From NCBI GenBank assembly GCA_026874595.1, contig CM049309.1:71284926-71348925 (forward strand): DNA of 64,000 nt, in the 5' to 3' direction. The position numbers were made by a program, and so were the translations under genes. The stretch is from Sipunculus nudus. Taxonomy: Eukaryota; Annelida; Sipuncula; Golfingiida; Sipunculidae. Under the pieces are notes generated by a model. The model had not been told where the DNA came from. It saw only the letters and a program-made list of their open reading frames with translations, and searched no databases. Shown here piece after piece: positions 1 through 11,600 of this stretch (the stretch's first letter is position 1; each line of letters begins with the position of its first letter).

Positions 1-574
1 TATAGTGATCACTCTTTGTCCGTCGTCCGTCTATCTTGCCGTCCGTCTGTCCTTTAACCTGGCACAAATCGTAACCGCTGGACCTAGTATCTTGTAAATT
101 TACCTTCCAGAAATTAGGTCTCTGTTACCCATATCCTTCGAGCAATGGGGCCCCAAAGTACTCCCCAGAATATTGAAAAATCTCATACAAAAACTTCAAT
201 ATCTCATTAACTACATCACTGATGGTCATGATTTTTAGCATACATATTGATCATGAGATGTTCCATCAGTTCCTGCAGACTGGTGGCGCCACCTATATTT
301 TTCGATTTTTTTACGATTTTTTTTCTCTATTTTTGAGACCTTTAAAAATGTGAACATCTGTTAACAGGGCACAAATCATAAAGACTGGAGCTAGAATCTT
401 AATTCTTGACACACTGAGAGACCTATGAAAAGTCTCCATGGAAACCAGAAATTAGGTCTATGTTACCCATATCCTTTGAGCTATGGGGCCCAAAAGTACC
501 CCCCCCCCCCCCAGATAGTCAACATTTTCATTCAAAAATTTAATTTCTCATTGACTACATCACTGATGGTCATT

Positions 575-1739
575 GTATCCGCCAAAACAGAGTTTTGCAG
601 ATACTATGTTTTCAGCTGCACGCCGCCGCGTAGGTGTCCGGAGAACTCCTCCGTAACCGCTGGGCGGAATTTTACGAAACCCGGGATTATGTTTGTGTCA
701 CATGTGAACTGCTGCGCCCCGATTTTTTGACCTCTGACCTTTCCTCTGCGCTCTGCTTCCATTTGTGCGTCTGTTTCCACACATAAACCCACATATCTCG
801 GGAACCGTTTGACGGATCAGGAAAATTTTTTTGCACAAATGTAGCCCTTGGAGAGCTTTATAACATACACAAAAAATGGTGGCGCCACCTGCAACCATGT
901 TTGCACAGTGTCCATCTGTACGTCTGCCTTGGGTTAAAATCACTCATATCTCTGCAGTGATTTGACTAATTCACCTGAAATTTGGCATGCGTATACATCC
1001 TGGATAGCTTTTCTGATTTTATGACAGGTTGCGCCACCTACATTCACGTTTATGCTGCAGACATCCAAGCTCATATCTGGGGAACCGTTTGACCGATTGG
1101 GCCAAAATTTTGCATGTGTATAGATCTCACATAGCTCTTCATCATACGCAAAACTGGTGGGGCCACCTGCAACCATGTTTGCACAGTTTCCATCTGTTTG
1201 TCTGCCATGGGATAAAATCACTCATATCTCGGCAGTGGTTTGACATATCTGCCTAAAATTTTGCAGGTTTATACATCCCCGACAGCTCTCTTGATTTTAT
1301 GACAGGTGGCGCCACCTGCATTCTAGTTTATGCAGCAGACATCGAAGCTCATATCTTGGGAACCTTTTGACCGATTGGGCCAAAGTTTTGCATGTGTATA
1401 GTTCTCACATAGCTCTTTATCATACGCAAAACTGGTGGCGCCACCTTCAACCATTTTTGCACAGCGTCCAACTGTTTGTCTGCCATGGGCTAAAATCACT
1501 CATAAACATATAGTGGTTTGACTTATCTGACAAATTTTGCATATGTATACAACTTGGACTGCTTACTGGATTTTATGGTAGGTGGCGCAACCTACATACA
1601 CCATTTGGCTGCAGACATCCATGCTAATATGCAACACTTCACTCTATTTCCCCTTGCCACTCAATCCATGCCTCACTTCACCCGTTCCACTCTGATTAGG
1701 CGGATACATGTAGTCGCTTGTCGACTACCCGTATTCTAG
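575..1739 (+). mobile_element. Family-C Helentron-like element, copy 1, nested in D
   Basis: It starts TGTATCCGCCAAAA, whose inverted complement appears near the 3' end as GGCGGATACA (about 1699). The 5' end folds as GTATC/GATAC plus AAAAC/GTTTT. The 3' end has the hairpin GTAGTC-gcttgtc-GACTAC, then CCGTATT and CTAG just before TT. Internal tandem units alternate 'GCTCATATCTCGGGAACCG' and 'AAAATCACTCATATCTC' blocks, each with a GGTGGCGCCACC palindrome or variant. D sequence resumes on both sides, which defines the borders. Non-coding. Confidence 0.78.
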
Positions 1740-1913
1740 TTATTTTTTGCATACATATTGATCATGAGATGTTTCATCAGTTTCTGCAGACTGGTGGCGC
1801 CACCTGTATTTGTTCAATTTTTATGCCCCCGCCACAAAGTGGCCGGGGCATATAGTTTTACCCATGTCCGTCATTCCGTCCTTCTGTCCTTCAAAAATCA
1901 AACAGTTGTACGC

Positions 1914-3340
1914 ACTTATTTTCGCAATGCCTGCACATATTGGCCTGATTTTTGGTGTGTGGGCAGATATAGACCAGTTACAGATCGAGTTCGCGTTTCG
2001 TCCCGGTTGACCTACTTTTGACCGTTTTATGGCTCCTAAACTTAGAAAATTTCATGGAAAAATAGAAATTTCATGACAAATACATATGTACGGACGTTTT
2101 TTCGCAATGCCTGCAGATATTGGCCTGATTTTTGGTGTGTAGGCAGATATTGACCAGTTACAGATCGAGTTCGCGTTTCGTCCCAGTTGACATACTTTTG
2201 ATTGTTTTACGGCTCCTAAACTAAGAAAATTTCATGAAAAATAGAAATTTTCATGACAAATACACATGTACAGATTTTTTTCGCAGTGGCTGCAGATATT
2301 GGCCTGATTTTTTGTGTGTGGGCAGATAATGACCAGTTACAGATCGAGTTCACGTTTCGTCCCGGTTGACCTACTTTTGAACGTTTTACGCCTGCTTAAC
2401 TTAGAAAATTTCATGAAAAATAGAAATATTCATGACAGATACACATGTACGGACTTTTTTCGCAGTGCCTGCACATATTGGCCTGATTTTTTATATGTTG
2501 GCAGATATAGACCAGTTACAGATAGAGTTCGCGTTTCGTCCCGGTTGATCTCATTTTGACCATTTTACGGCTCCTGAACATAGAAAATTTCATGAAAAAT
2601 ATGAAATTTCATGACAAATACACATGTACAGACTTTTTTTCGCAATGCCTGCAGATATTGGCCTGATTTTTGGTGTGTTGGCAGATAATGACCAGTTACA
2701 GATCGAGTTCGGGTTTTGTCTTGGTTGACCTACTTTTGACCGTTTTATGGCTCCTAAACTTAGAAAATTTCATGTAAAATATAAATTTTCATGACAAATA
2801 CACTTGTACAGACTTTTCTTCGCAGTACCTGCAGATATTGGCCTGATTTTCGGTGTGTGGGCAGATAATGACCAGTTACAGATCGAGTTCATGTTTTGTC
2901 CCAGTTGACCTACTTTTGACCATTTGACGGTGCTCTAACATAGAAAATTTCATAAAAAAGGGCACATGTATGGATTTTTTTTCGCAGTGCCTGCAGATCA
3001 GGGCCTGATTTTTGGTGTGTAGGCAGATAATGACAAGTTACAGATCGAGTTCTTGTTTTGTCCCAGTTGACCTACTTTTGACCATTTGACTGCTCCTGAA
3101 CATAGAAAGTTTCATGAAAAAAGAAATTTTCATAACAAATGCATATGTACTGACTTTTTTTCCTCAATGCCTGCAGATACCACCCTGATTTTTTATGTGT
3201 GGGCAGATAATGACAGTTACAGATCGAGTTCGCGTTTCGTCCCGGTTGACCTACTTTTGATTGTTTTACGGCTCCTAAACATAGAAAATTTCATGAAAGA
3301 CAGAAATTTTTATGGAAAATGCACATGTAAGGACTTTTTT
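1914..3340 (+). repeat. 180-bp tandem array inside family A (about 8 copies)
   Basis: The marker GCAATGCCTGCAGATATTGG (or a close variant) recurs at about 1924, 2104, 2283, 2462, 2642, 2822, 2984 and 3164. The period is 179-180 bp except for one unit shortened by about 18 bp. Each unit also holds TTACAGATCGAGTTCGCG and TTTCATGAAAAATAGAAA. Units differ by scattered substitutions, so the array is not freshly amplified. Confidence 0.92.
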
Positions 3341-4373
3341 AGCCCTCAGCCCTTAGGCTGATGGGCTATTGTCGTCACCCAAGCTGTCCGTCCGTCCGTC
3401 CGGCCGGCGTCCGTTAACTTTTACCTTGTGAGCGGGATATCTTGAAAAGGATTCACCATCAGAATTTTATTTCCTCGGTAAAGATGTATATCAACAAAAT
3501 CTCGGTCAAGTTCGAAGATTGGTGACCTTGACCTATTTTTCTACATTTTAGAACTGATTATAGAAAAACACTTAGATGCTTATTACTTAGGAACCATTTG
3601 GTGGATTTTCACAAAACTTACTATGATTATTGGGACTGATAGTCTGTACCTGCTATACAAGTTTGGTGGGGCCACCTACAATTTCTGATTTTTAATGAAA
3701 TTTTATCGGATTTTTCAACTTTGGGCTTGTGAGCGGGATATCTTGAAAAGGCTTCACCGTAAGAATTTTATTTTTTCGGTGAAGATGTATATCGACAAAA
3801 TCTCGGTCAAGTTTGAAGATGGGTGACCTTGACCTATTTTCCAAGTTTTAGAGCTGATTATAGAAAAAACATTTAGAAGCTTATTTCTCAGGAACCATTG
3901 GATGGATTTTCACAATACTTACTATGATCATAGGGACTGATGGTCTGTAACTGCTGCACAAGTTTGGGGGCGGCACCTGCAATTTCTGATTTTTTATTGA
4001 ATTTCTCTTGGATTTTTCAACTTTCGCCTTGTGAGTGGGATATCTCTAAAAGGACTCACAATAGGAATTTTATTTCTTTGGTGAAGATGTATATCGACAA
4101 AAATCTCGTTCATGTTCGAAGATTGGTGACCTTGACCTACTTTTCAAGGTCACAGAGCTTATAATAGAATTTAACTTAGAAGCTTATTTTTCAGGAAGCA
4201 TTTGGTGGATTGTTATGAATCATGGTACATACCTCTCCATTTTAAATTTATAACTGAGACATGAACAGATATACATCCATGTGAGAACAGATATTTAGTA
4301 CTTGTTACTGTTACCACCTCTAAACACTGTTCTTTTGGCTGAGGGCTTTTGTCAGCTTTTGCTGATATTCTAG
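3341..4373 (+). mobile_element. Family-B Helentron-like element, copy 1, nested in A
   Basis: It starts AGCCCTCAGCC, whose exact complement GGCTGAGGGCT lies near the 3' end (about 4336). The 5' hairpin is followed by a (GTCC)n tract at 3387-3410. The 3' end is the hairpin TCAGC-tttt-GCTGA, then TATT and CTAG before TT. Internal units of about 301 bp begin CTTGTGAGCGGGATATC (about 3425, 3727, 4028) and carry GGTGGGGCCACC, a variant of the palindrome in families C and D. Family-A sequence resumes immediately after the CTAG. Confidence 0.78.
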
Positions 4374-5186
4374 TTTCACAATGCCTGCATATACTGGCAT
4401 GATTTTTGGTGTGTTGCTTGATAATGACCCATTACAGATCGAGTTTGCATTTTGCCCTTGTTGACCTACTTTTGACCATACAACACCTTCTGAACTTAAA
4501 AAATTTTTTCAAAATTTTACAAATGTTTCTAATTTGCCCCAGGCGGGGGCATTCGTGTCGTTCTGACACATCTAGTTTACGAATTGTTTTCTCTATTTTG
4601 GAGACCTTTAAGGATGTAGTTATCTGTCAACAGGGTACAAATCGTAATGACTGAACCTAGAATCTTCTTTCTTGATACACAGGGAGACCCATTAAAAGTC
4701 TCAATGGAAACCTGAAATTAGGCCTCTGTTACCCATATCCTTCAAGCTATAGGACTCCAAAGTATCCCTCAGAATAATGGACAATTTGATACAAAAGCTG
4801 AAGTATCTGAACAACTAATGCAGAGATCACCATGATTCTTTGCATGCATATTGACCATTAAGTGTTTTTATTAGTTTCTGCCGACTGGTGGAACCACCTG
4901 TATTTTTTTTTAAAGTTTATGTTTTTTTCTCTATTTTTGAGATATATAAATACAGTCACAATCTTGGCCTGTTGGTTAATCTGTTTGATGCTTAAGTTGA
5001 ATGGGTATATACGACCATTCAGATGATAAAATTTCCTGTGGCGAATCCCTTCCCAGGGGTGTCATCTGAGTGTCATGACCCATGGGTCACTTGTTGAGGT
5101 GTGAGTCGGCCTTTTCTGTTCTCGAAGGGTGTTGCGCTCAGGTTTAATTCAGACTGTATCCAATTGTCCCTCACCTGCCCAGTGTC

Positions 5187-5495
5187 CTAGACATTGCCGC
5201 TGCTGTCTCTGTCCGACCTGTCTTGGCTGGAGCTCCTGAGGACCTGGACATGAGACAACAGTGTTGGCTGGTCTTCACCCAGGTTGGAGCTGGCGTTCTT
5301 CCCCATCTTGGGCGGCGGGCCGGGGTTTCGTTCCACATCCCCTGCTTGTACCAGTAGCATGGCTACACAAGTGGCCAACTGCAAGGTCAAAGCCACTCCT
5401 GTCAGTGCTATGGTCGGCACCATGAATTTTTCTTTCAGCTTTGGCTGAAGAAAGCAGCCTCTCCGCGCTCTCCATACTTCAGTGCCTACCACCAT
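5187..5495 (-). CDS. Short ORF with a 2A-like ribosome-skipping motif after a hydrophobic stretch; probable remnant of a 2A-bearing retroelement or innate-immune gene
   Basis: The 102-residue reading frame has a hydrophobic stretch at about residues 26-50 (VPTIALTGVALTLQLATCVA and on), directly followed by AGDVERNPGP. This fits the consensus D-x-E-x-N-P-G-P exactly. Known 2A peptides make the ribosome skip the Gly-Pro bond, giving two proteins from one frame. In invertebrates such motifs occur at the N-terminus of some CR1-clade non-LTR retrotransposon proteins and some NLR-like proteins, where the 2A peptide can also act as a signal sequence. After the motif comes a Ser/Asn/Asp-rich segment and a stop at 5187. 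No reverse transcriptase or NACHT sequence follows inside the window; family-D sequence begins 94 bp further on. It could be a 5' fragment, a broken gene, or one exon (CAG|GTGAGG lies just past the stop). The motif is certain, the host protein unknown. Confidence 0.6.
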   Translation of the reverse strand: MVVGTEVWRARRGCFLQPKLKEKFMVPTIALTGVALTLQLATCVAMLLVQAGDVERNPGPPPKMGKNASSNLGEDQPTLLSHVQVLRSSSQDRSDRDSSGNV

Positions 5496-6155
5496 TTGGT
5501 AGAATATGATGATATCTTTAAACTAATGCCACGTGAGGTCTCAAATCAGTGTCCATACACAAAACTCAAAACTTTTTCAGGAGCAGAAGTGCTGTCTGAC
5601 CGGCCGGCTCAAAATCAAGTCTCTAGGTTATTTGTAATAATAAACTGTGGTAACATATTTTTAACCGTTCAATCTGTTATAAAAAAAGGTAAAATTTGAG
5701 AAAGTTATTACTGACTAGGCCACACATAATTAGTAGGCTTCTGAATACCATCTTACAGCAAACTTTTTTCCTACTTAAATATTTATGAAACAATTTCTCA
5801 TGGGATGCCAAGAAATAAAAATGATGCTGCATTGCCATTTCACTTAAACTACAGCTAAGATGATCCATGCAACTGCAACTGCCCCCATGTGCCTAACATG
5901 AAGCCGCTAGCGCAGCCATTGCAGGAGCAAGACAATGAAGGCACAAGCCCAGTGGAAATCTAATAATGCTTTACCCAGTAACATTCTCTTCGTTTTGATA
6001 TATAGAGACCATATATCCTGTTAAAGGGAGGATGTTATACCCACTTTAAAAAATACTCTAATTCCCCTGTGCTCTGTAACACAGGATTATGAGACATAAA
6101 TCTACCTTCTTATTTCTTGATTTTTGCTGTTCTTCAAGAGATTCCCAGGTTTTTT
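5496..6155. other. Unassigned spacer between family-D copies
   Basis: AT-rich sequence with no convincing reading frame, tRNA or repeat ends. It may hold upstream parts of the 2A-bearing unit on the minus strand, but no promoter or splice signal stands out. Confidence 0.4.
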
Positions 6156-6339
6156 AGCTCAGCTGACTGAAAGTCATCTGAGCTATAGCGATCACTCTTT
6201 GTCCGTCGTCCGTCTGTCCGTCTGTCTGTCCGTCTGTCTGTCCGTCTGTCCGTTAACCAGGCACAAATCGTAACCGCTGGACCTAGAACCTTGTAACTTG
6301 AGATTCTGAGAGGTCCATGAAAAATCTCCTCGGAAACCA

Positions 6340-8090
6340 GAAATTAGGTCTCTGTTACCCATATCCTTCGAGCTATGGGGCCCCAAAGTACCCCCCAGAA
6401 AAGTAAAAAATTTCATACAAAAACTTCAATATCTCATTAACTACTTCACTGATGGTCATGATTTTTGGTATACATATTGATCATGAGATGTTTCATCAGT
6501 TCCTGAAGACTGGTGGCGCCACCTGTATTTTTCGATTTTTTACGATTTTTTTCCTCTTTTTTTTTGAGACCTTTAAAAATGTGAACATCTGTTAACAAGG
6601 CACAAATCGTAACGACTGGACCTAGAATCTTCATTCTCGCCACACTGAGAGACCTATGAAAAGTTTCCATGGAAACTAGAAATTAGGTCTCTGTTACCCA
6701 TATTCTTCCAGCTATGGGGCCCCTAAGTACCCCCTAGAGTAGTCAACAATTTCATCCAAAAATTTCAATATCTCAATAACTACATCACTGATGGTCATGA
6801 TTTTTGGCATACAAATTGATTATGAGATGTTCCATCAGTTCCTGCAGACTGGTGGCACCACCTATATTGTTTGATTTTTTACGATTTTTTCCTCTTTTTT
6901 TTGAGACCTTTAAGGATGCTGTCATCTGTTAACGTGGCACAAATCGTAACGACTGGACCTAGAATCTTCATTCTGTACACACTAAGAGACCTATGAAAAG
7001 TCTCCATGGAAACCAGAAATTAGGTCTCTGTTACCCATATTCTTTGAGCTATTGGGCCCCAAAGTACCCCCAAGAAAAGTAAAAAATTTCATACAAAAAC
7101 TTCAATATTTCATTAACTACTTGACTGATGGTCAACTGCTTGACTGATGGTCATGATTTGGCGCATAACTATTGATCATGAGATGTGTCATCACTTACTG
7201 CAGACTGGTGGCGCCACCTGTATCATTGGATTTTTTATGAATTTTTTTCTCTATTTTTGAGACCTTTCAAAATGTGAACATCTGTTAACAAGGCACAAAT
7301 GGAAAAGACTGGACCTAGAATCTTAATTTTTGACACACTGAGAGGTCCATGAAAAATCTCCTTGGAAACCAGAAATTAGGTCTCTGTTACCCATATCCTT
7401 CGAGCTATGGGGCCCCAAAGTACCCCCCCAGAGTAGTCAAAAATTTCATACAAAAACTTCAATATCTCAATAACTACATCACTGATGGTCATGATTTTTG
7501 GCATACATTTTGATCATGAGATGTACGGTCAGTTCCTGCAGACTGGTGGCACCACCTATATTGTTTGAATTTTTTAAGATTTCTTCCTCTATTTTTGAGA
7601 CCTTTTAGGATGCTGTCATCTGTTAACGTCGCATAAATCGTAACAACTGCACCTAGAATCTTCATTCTCGACACACTGAGAGACCTATGAAAAGTCTCCA
7701 TGGAAACCAGAAATTAGGTCTCTGTTACCCATATCCATCCAGATATGGGGCCCCATAATACCCCCCAGAGTAGTCAAAAATTTCATTCAAAAACTTCAAT
7801 ATCTCAGTAACTACATCACTGATGGTCATGATTTTTGGCATACATATTAATCATGAGATGTTCCATCAGTTACTGCATACTGGTGGCGCCACCTGTTTTG
7901 TTCGATTTTTCAGATTTTTTCCTCTATTTTTGAGACCTTTAAGGATGCTGTCATCTGTTAGCGTGGCACAAATAGTAACGACTGGACCTAGAATCTTCAT
8001 TCTCGATACACTGAGAGACATATGAGAAGTCTCCATGGAAACCAGAAATTAGGTCTCTGTTACCCATATCCTTCGAGCTATGGGGCCCCA
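6340..8090 (+). repeat. ~340-bp tandem array inside family D
   Basis: The marker TTAGGTCTCTGTTACCCATA recurs at about 6343, 6686, 7020, 7377, 7707 and 8050. Each unit also contains CACTGATGGTCATGATTTTT and GACTGGTGG(C/T)(G/A)CCACC. One unit carries a local 16-bp duplication (TTGACTGATGGTCA repeated near 7125-7155). Confidence 0.88.
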
Positions 8091-8251
8091 AAGTAGCGAC
8101 AGCTTGTCACCCCAAACGTCGATTTTAGATGAACTGGAGACGATGGGGTGACAGTACAAGCTATTGGGTTCGCATCAATTCTAGTATGTGCAGATGTGCA
8201 CGCCATTTCTGACACTACTTTTTCATTTTCATCTACTTCTCGAACTGCCAT
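8078..8251 (-). CDS. Small candidate exon/ORF (57 aa) spanning the insertion border
   Basis: A 57-residue frame starts MAVREVDENEKVV and ends FGAP-stop. Its last residues are read from family-D sequence. A good splice acceptor (TTTTTGTCTTAACTCAG) lies just before GAAAATGGCAG, and about 80 bp further upstream on the same strand is a donor, ACAC|GTAAGTAAAC. Together they suggest a short 5' UTR exon, a ~75-bp intron and a coding exon. An ETS-like CCGGAAGT lies near 8415, where a promoter would be expected. The protein is not recognised. The C-terminal part may be an accident of the insertion. Confidence 0.3.
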   Translation of the reverse strand: MAVREVDENEKVVSEMACTSAHTRIDANPIACTVTPSSPVHLKSTFGVTSCRYFGAP

Positions 8252-8399
8252 TTTCCTGAGTTAAGACAAAAAGTAACGTTATTATGTTGGGGAAAATAAT
8301 AATTATTACATCCACGGTTTACTTACGTGTATTCGTGCAGCAGTTTTTAATACCGAGGCTGGTTTTACTCGAAAAACTCGTCTCCACGTCTGTCAGCGG

Positions 8400-8470
8400 G
8401 AGAATCATAACTTCCGGTAGGGGATTTCCAAACGGCTATGTGTAAAACTCGGAAGTCCGAAGTCGGAAGC
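8400..8470 (-). promoter_or_regulatory. Possible promoter with ETS-like CCGGAAGT
   Basis: On the minus strand, ACCGGAAGTTATG lies just upstream of the putative first exon ending at about 8332. The region is less AT-rich than its surroundings. A diverged mirror copy lies near 12010-12060 on the + strand. Promoter activity is inferred only. Confidence 0.25.
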
Positions 8471-9173
8471 AAGGATTTTTTTAATTAAAGCAATGTTCGA
8501 AGCATAATTAAAATGATACTACATCAATAGAAAGTACCATTAATTTTTATTGATAGAATAAGGTCTTTTCTATCATTATGTAAAAAATCAAAGTTATCCA
8601 TCTGAAGTTATAGACTATTTCTTGCTCGGTAATGCCCGGTTATGGTCCAAATAACATATGTAAAACTAGCCAGTAATAGCTAATGCACTGGTCATCATGT
8701 CGTCAGCAAACGTGTCAAGCATTTTCAGTTTCTTAAATAACACATATTTATCATAAACTCTGTTTTGTAACATTAATTATGCTGTTTTTATAATATATTA
8801 TATTGATATTTTATTTCATTTTGTAAAACAAGATTATATAATTACTCATCAATATTTTCACTATTACCATATTTTTTGTTTGTGGAAACATGAAAAAAAA
8901 ATAAAAATTTGATAATATTTTAAAAATTACCCTGATAATATCATAGAGACTTAAACAGATAATTTGACAGAACCACAAAACGTCCAGTAAATGTTTTAAC
9001 AAGGGTGTTTCGAACAAAATATTTTATTTATCATGTATCAATTGAAAAACCTTTTCCTCTTCCATTGACCAAACAATTTAATCATGATTATGAATCTCTT
9101 AAACTCTTATCTATTATGTAATACTTTTTATGCCAAATTATATTTTACATTTCATGGTCAGGTTGCACACATT

Positions 9174-9189
9174 TATATATATATATATG

Positions 9190-9232
<43 letters not shown>
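9174..9232. repeat. (TA)n microsatellite
   Basis: About 58 bp of mostly perfect TA, with short interruptions at its left side. Other TA tracts lie at 9633-9645 and 11540-11594. Confidence 0.95.
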
Positions 9233-9236
<4 letters not shown>

Positions 9237-10935
9237 TAATCACATTGCAATGTGATATTTTCCCCTATATATGTACCTGCTGTAAATGGAACCTGTTTCA
9301 ATTCTTGTTTTTGAAATTTTGCCAAAATAGCATAATATACATGATGCTTTACAAAAATTTGTTTGCTACTGATTTCATCAGACGTATCCTGCAAAATTAA
9401 AAATAACCACAAACATTAACAAAACCTTGACAGAAAAAATACACAATGCATGTGTAAATAGATATGATCCCGATTGTAACATTTTACAATCATATAAAAA
9501 ACAATAGTTTCTGTTTTTGCAGAACGATTCAATATATAATCGATATTTTTTATGCAGTTAGGCACAATATTCATCAAATTAATGTTCTGAAAATTTGCAA
9601 AACCACAGGGCACAAACATTTATATACTTTATATATATATATATTTGTAAAATACGTCAACTAAAAAATCAATAAAACATCAAACAAAACATTTTGCATA
9701 GCCAAAAAAAGTTCATTAAATGTTTAAAAATAAATTGTTACAGAGCAAATGTTATAGATATAAAAAATTCTGTTTATTTATAGAACCTGATACCAGCAAC
9801 TATTAAGTCCGGAGAGAAGGGGGTCCGAAAGCGCACGGTACTTCTGTATCGAGAATTCCGATTATAGTCCGGTTAATTTTGTTTCTGAGCATAAAAATAT
9901 AAGAATCAAATAAAAATAGTGAGTATACACCGAATATTCAGATGCATATATTTTTATATAAAGATAAAAAATTACTATACAGCAAAAGTAGAATGGGAAT
10001 AATTAATATTTGTAATTGAAATATTTATCTTAGCGGTAAATATCTTACTTGATTCATCAATCCGGTTTGGTTCCATTATTGCATGGTGTCATCATTTTTA
10101 TGTGGAATTTAAAGGAATGAATCATAAAGATGAGCAACAGGTTCAATAAAAATGCCTATATCCCGTAGCATCTTTAAGACACCAGGTCACCTCTAGACAG
10201 ACTTTTACTTGAAGCCCCAGATGTCTTACGTGTCGATAAAGATTCTATATGGTTATTTATTAAAGATTTTACATTCAAAATTGTAATTTCTTATCGAGAT
10301 CCTTGTAATCGTATACAGTAATCCGAAGTTGAAGGGAGCACATTCTGTTTACATGCCCTTATCATGCACATATTATAACGTATGAGAGTGAAATCAGTTG
10401 CAAATATACTTTAATATATTATTAAATATCCATTTATTTGAAGTTGAAATGTGATGTTGAAACAATATGAGTGAATTTTAATATATAAATATCAAGATTG
10501 AAAAAGTTTGAAAGAAAGAGTTAAAACTTGAAAAAGAATTGATTTTAGTTTAAAAAAAAATGATTTGCTTAAATATACAAATCGATAAGATTTTATAATC
10601 ACACATGTATTAGTATGTTATATATTACCTGGACTGTTGTATCCCTTTTCTAAGATATATTTTACCTTTTTTTTAAATATCGTAGAACTCTAACATATTG
10701 AAGGACATTTCGTTTTGTATTTGATACATGTATGTTTTTTCCAGCGATGACCTACTGGGATATATTGAATTTTCATATTTGTTCAACGTATGGAAAATAT
10801 ATTACTGTTTTTATTGAATGACATGGTAATTTATAACTATATTTTTAATGCCGTATTAGGGTTTATTATACCATATTTATTATTCAGTGGTGCATCCATA
10901 GAGGGCGCAAGCATAACACCGAGGAATCCCCATCC

Positions 10936-10954
10936 CCCCCCCCCCCCCCCCCCC
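10936..10954. repeat. Poly-C tract
   Basis: A run of about 18 C preceding a locally GC-rich block (10960-11100) that includes the inverted pair CGTGAGT/ACACGG-like words. Similar C runs occur at 500-513, 48330-48343 and 58681-58701. Confidence 0.9.
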
Positions 10955-11557
10955 ATCGCAGTACCGTGTGAGTCATACACGGTCTCCCCACAGAGCTCAG
11001 CTCGGGGTGGGATCGACCGTGAAAAATCTCACGGCTCCTCGGCTGATACTCAGACTCGCGCACTGTGCTGTCCGAGTCTGCATGTGCGCTCTCAGATCAC
11101 AAAATTCGGTGAAATGCAAAGATTGTCATAAGACTTTAACATATCAATTATTTTACAACGATTACTACATTTAAATACTAGTAGTGACATTTTGCAAGTT
11201 ATAAATGTATAGACGCGCATTTCATCATTGACATTAACATGTTACGAACTTTTGAATATTTGGACTTTCCAATTTATACCGTAATGTTATAGAAATATAA
11301 ATATTAAAGCCCAACAACCTGAAGTTTGAATACATTGTTCCAATACATGTAGGAGTATAGTTGTGGAACAGAAAATCTTCATAATCTTTCGTTTAAGGTG
11401 CCTCAATATATCCTCTTTACATTGCATATTTTAAAAATTTACCCCTTCCCATACCATCCCCATGTTAATATAAATAATTTTCACAAAACATAGCTCTAGA
11501 TAGGGTGAAATATATTACGTGAAAATACCATCACATATATGTTTATATATATATATA

Positions 11558-11600
<43 letters not shown>

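Larger units (their letters stand above)
1822..4575 (+). mobile_element. Family-A Helentron-like element, copy 1 (with family B nested)
   Basis: The 5' end is a long hairpin, TATGCCCCCGCCAC-aaa-GTGGCCGGGGCATA. Its outer 11 bp ATGCCCCCGCC recur inverted near the 3' end as GGCGGGGGCAT. The 3' terminus is a GTGTC/GACAC hairpin, then ACAT and CTAG before TT. A GTCC-rich stretch (1865-1895) follows the 5' hairpin. The body is eight tandem units of about 180 bp (1914-3340). It is interrupted at 3341-4373 by family B and inserted into D at a T-rich site. Confidence 0.78.
1..5093 (+). mobile_element. Family-D Helentron/HINE-like element, copy 1 (5' end cut by window edge), with nested insertions
   Basis: The first bases match the inside of the family's 5' end (CTATAGCGATCACTCTTTGTC, seen intact at 6156), so the true start lies just outside. 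The 3' end is the palindrome TGACCCATGGGTCA followed by CTTG and then TT. D sequence is seen at 1-574, 1740-1821 and 4576-5093. The gaps are filled by a family-C element (575-1739) and a family-A element (1822-4575). Internal units of about 340 bp carry the marker TTAGGTCTCTGTTACCCATA and the palindrome GGTGGCGCCACC. No coding capacity is visible, so this is a non-autonomous element. Assignment to Helentrons is inferred from terminal structure, not from a Rep/helicase gene. Confidence 0.75.

Noticed and set aside
425-3361. Several 60-100 residue frames in the first 5 kb
   Set aside because: They fall inside tandem units of families A, C and D, and their peptides repeat with the DNA period.
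5187-5495. An endogenous viral sequence because of the 2A motif
   Set aside because: No capsid, polymerase or other viral domain nearby; cellular retroelements and NLR-like genes of invertebrates carry such motifs.
6200-6255. Regular GTCC/GTCT arrays (also 3387, 46027, 55200, 55935) as a possible CRISPR-like array
   Set aside because: Simple 4-bp microsatellites without unique spacers, at a fixed place in eukaryotic repeat elements.
8165-8184. CTAG at 8181 as the 3' end of a tiny Helentron starting at 8096
   Set aside because: The hairpin is adjacent, but no second copy or D resumption follows; the 11-bp repeat shows the insertion ends at 12343.
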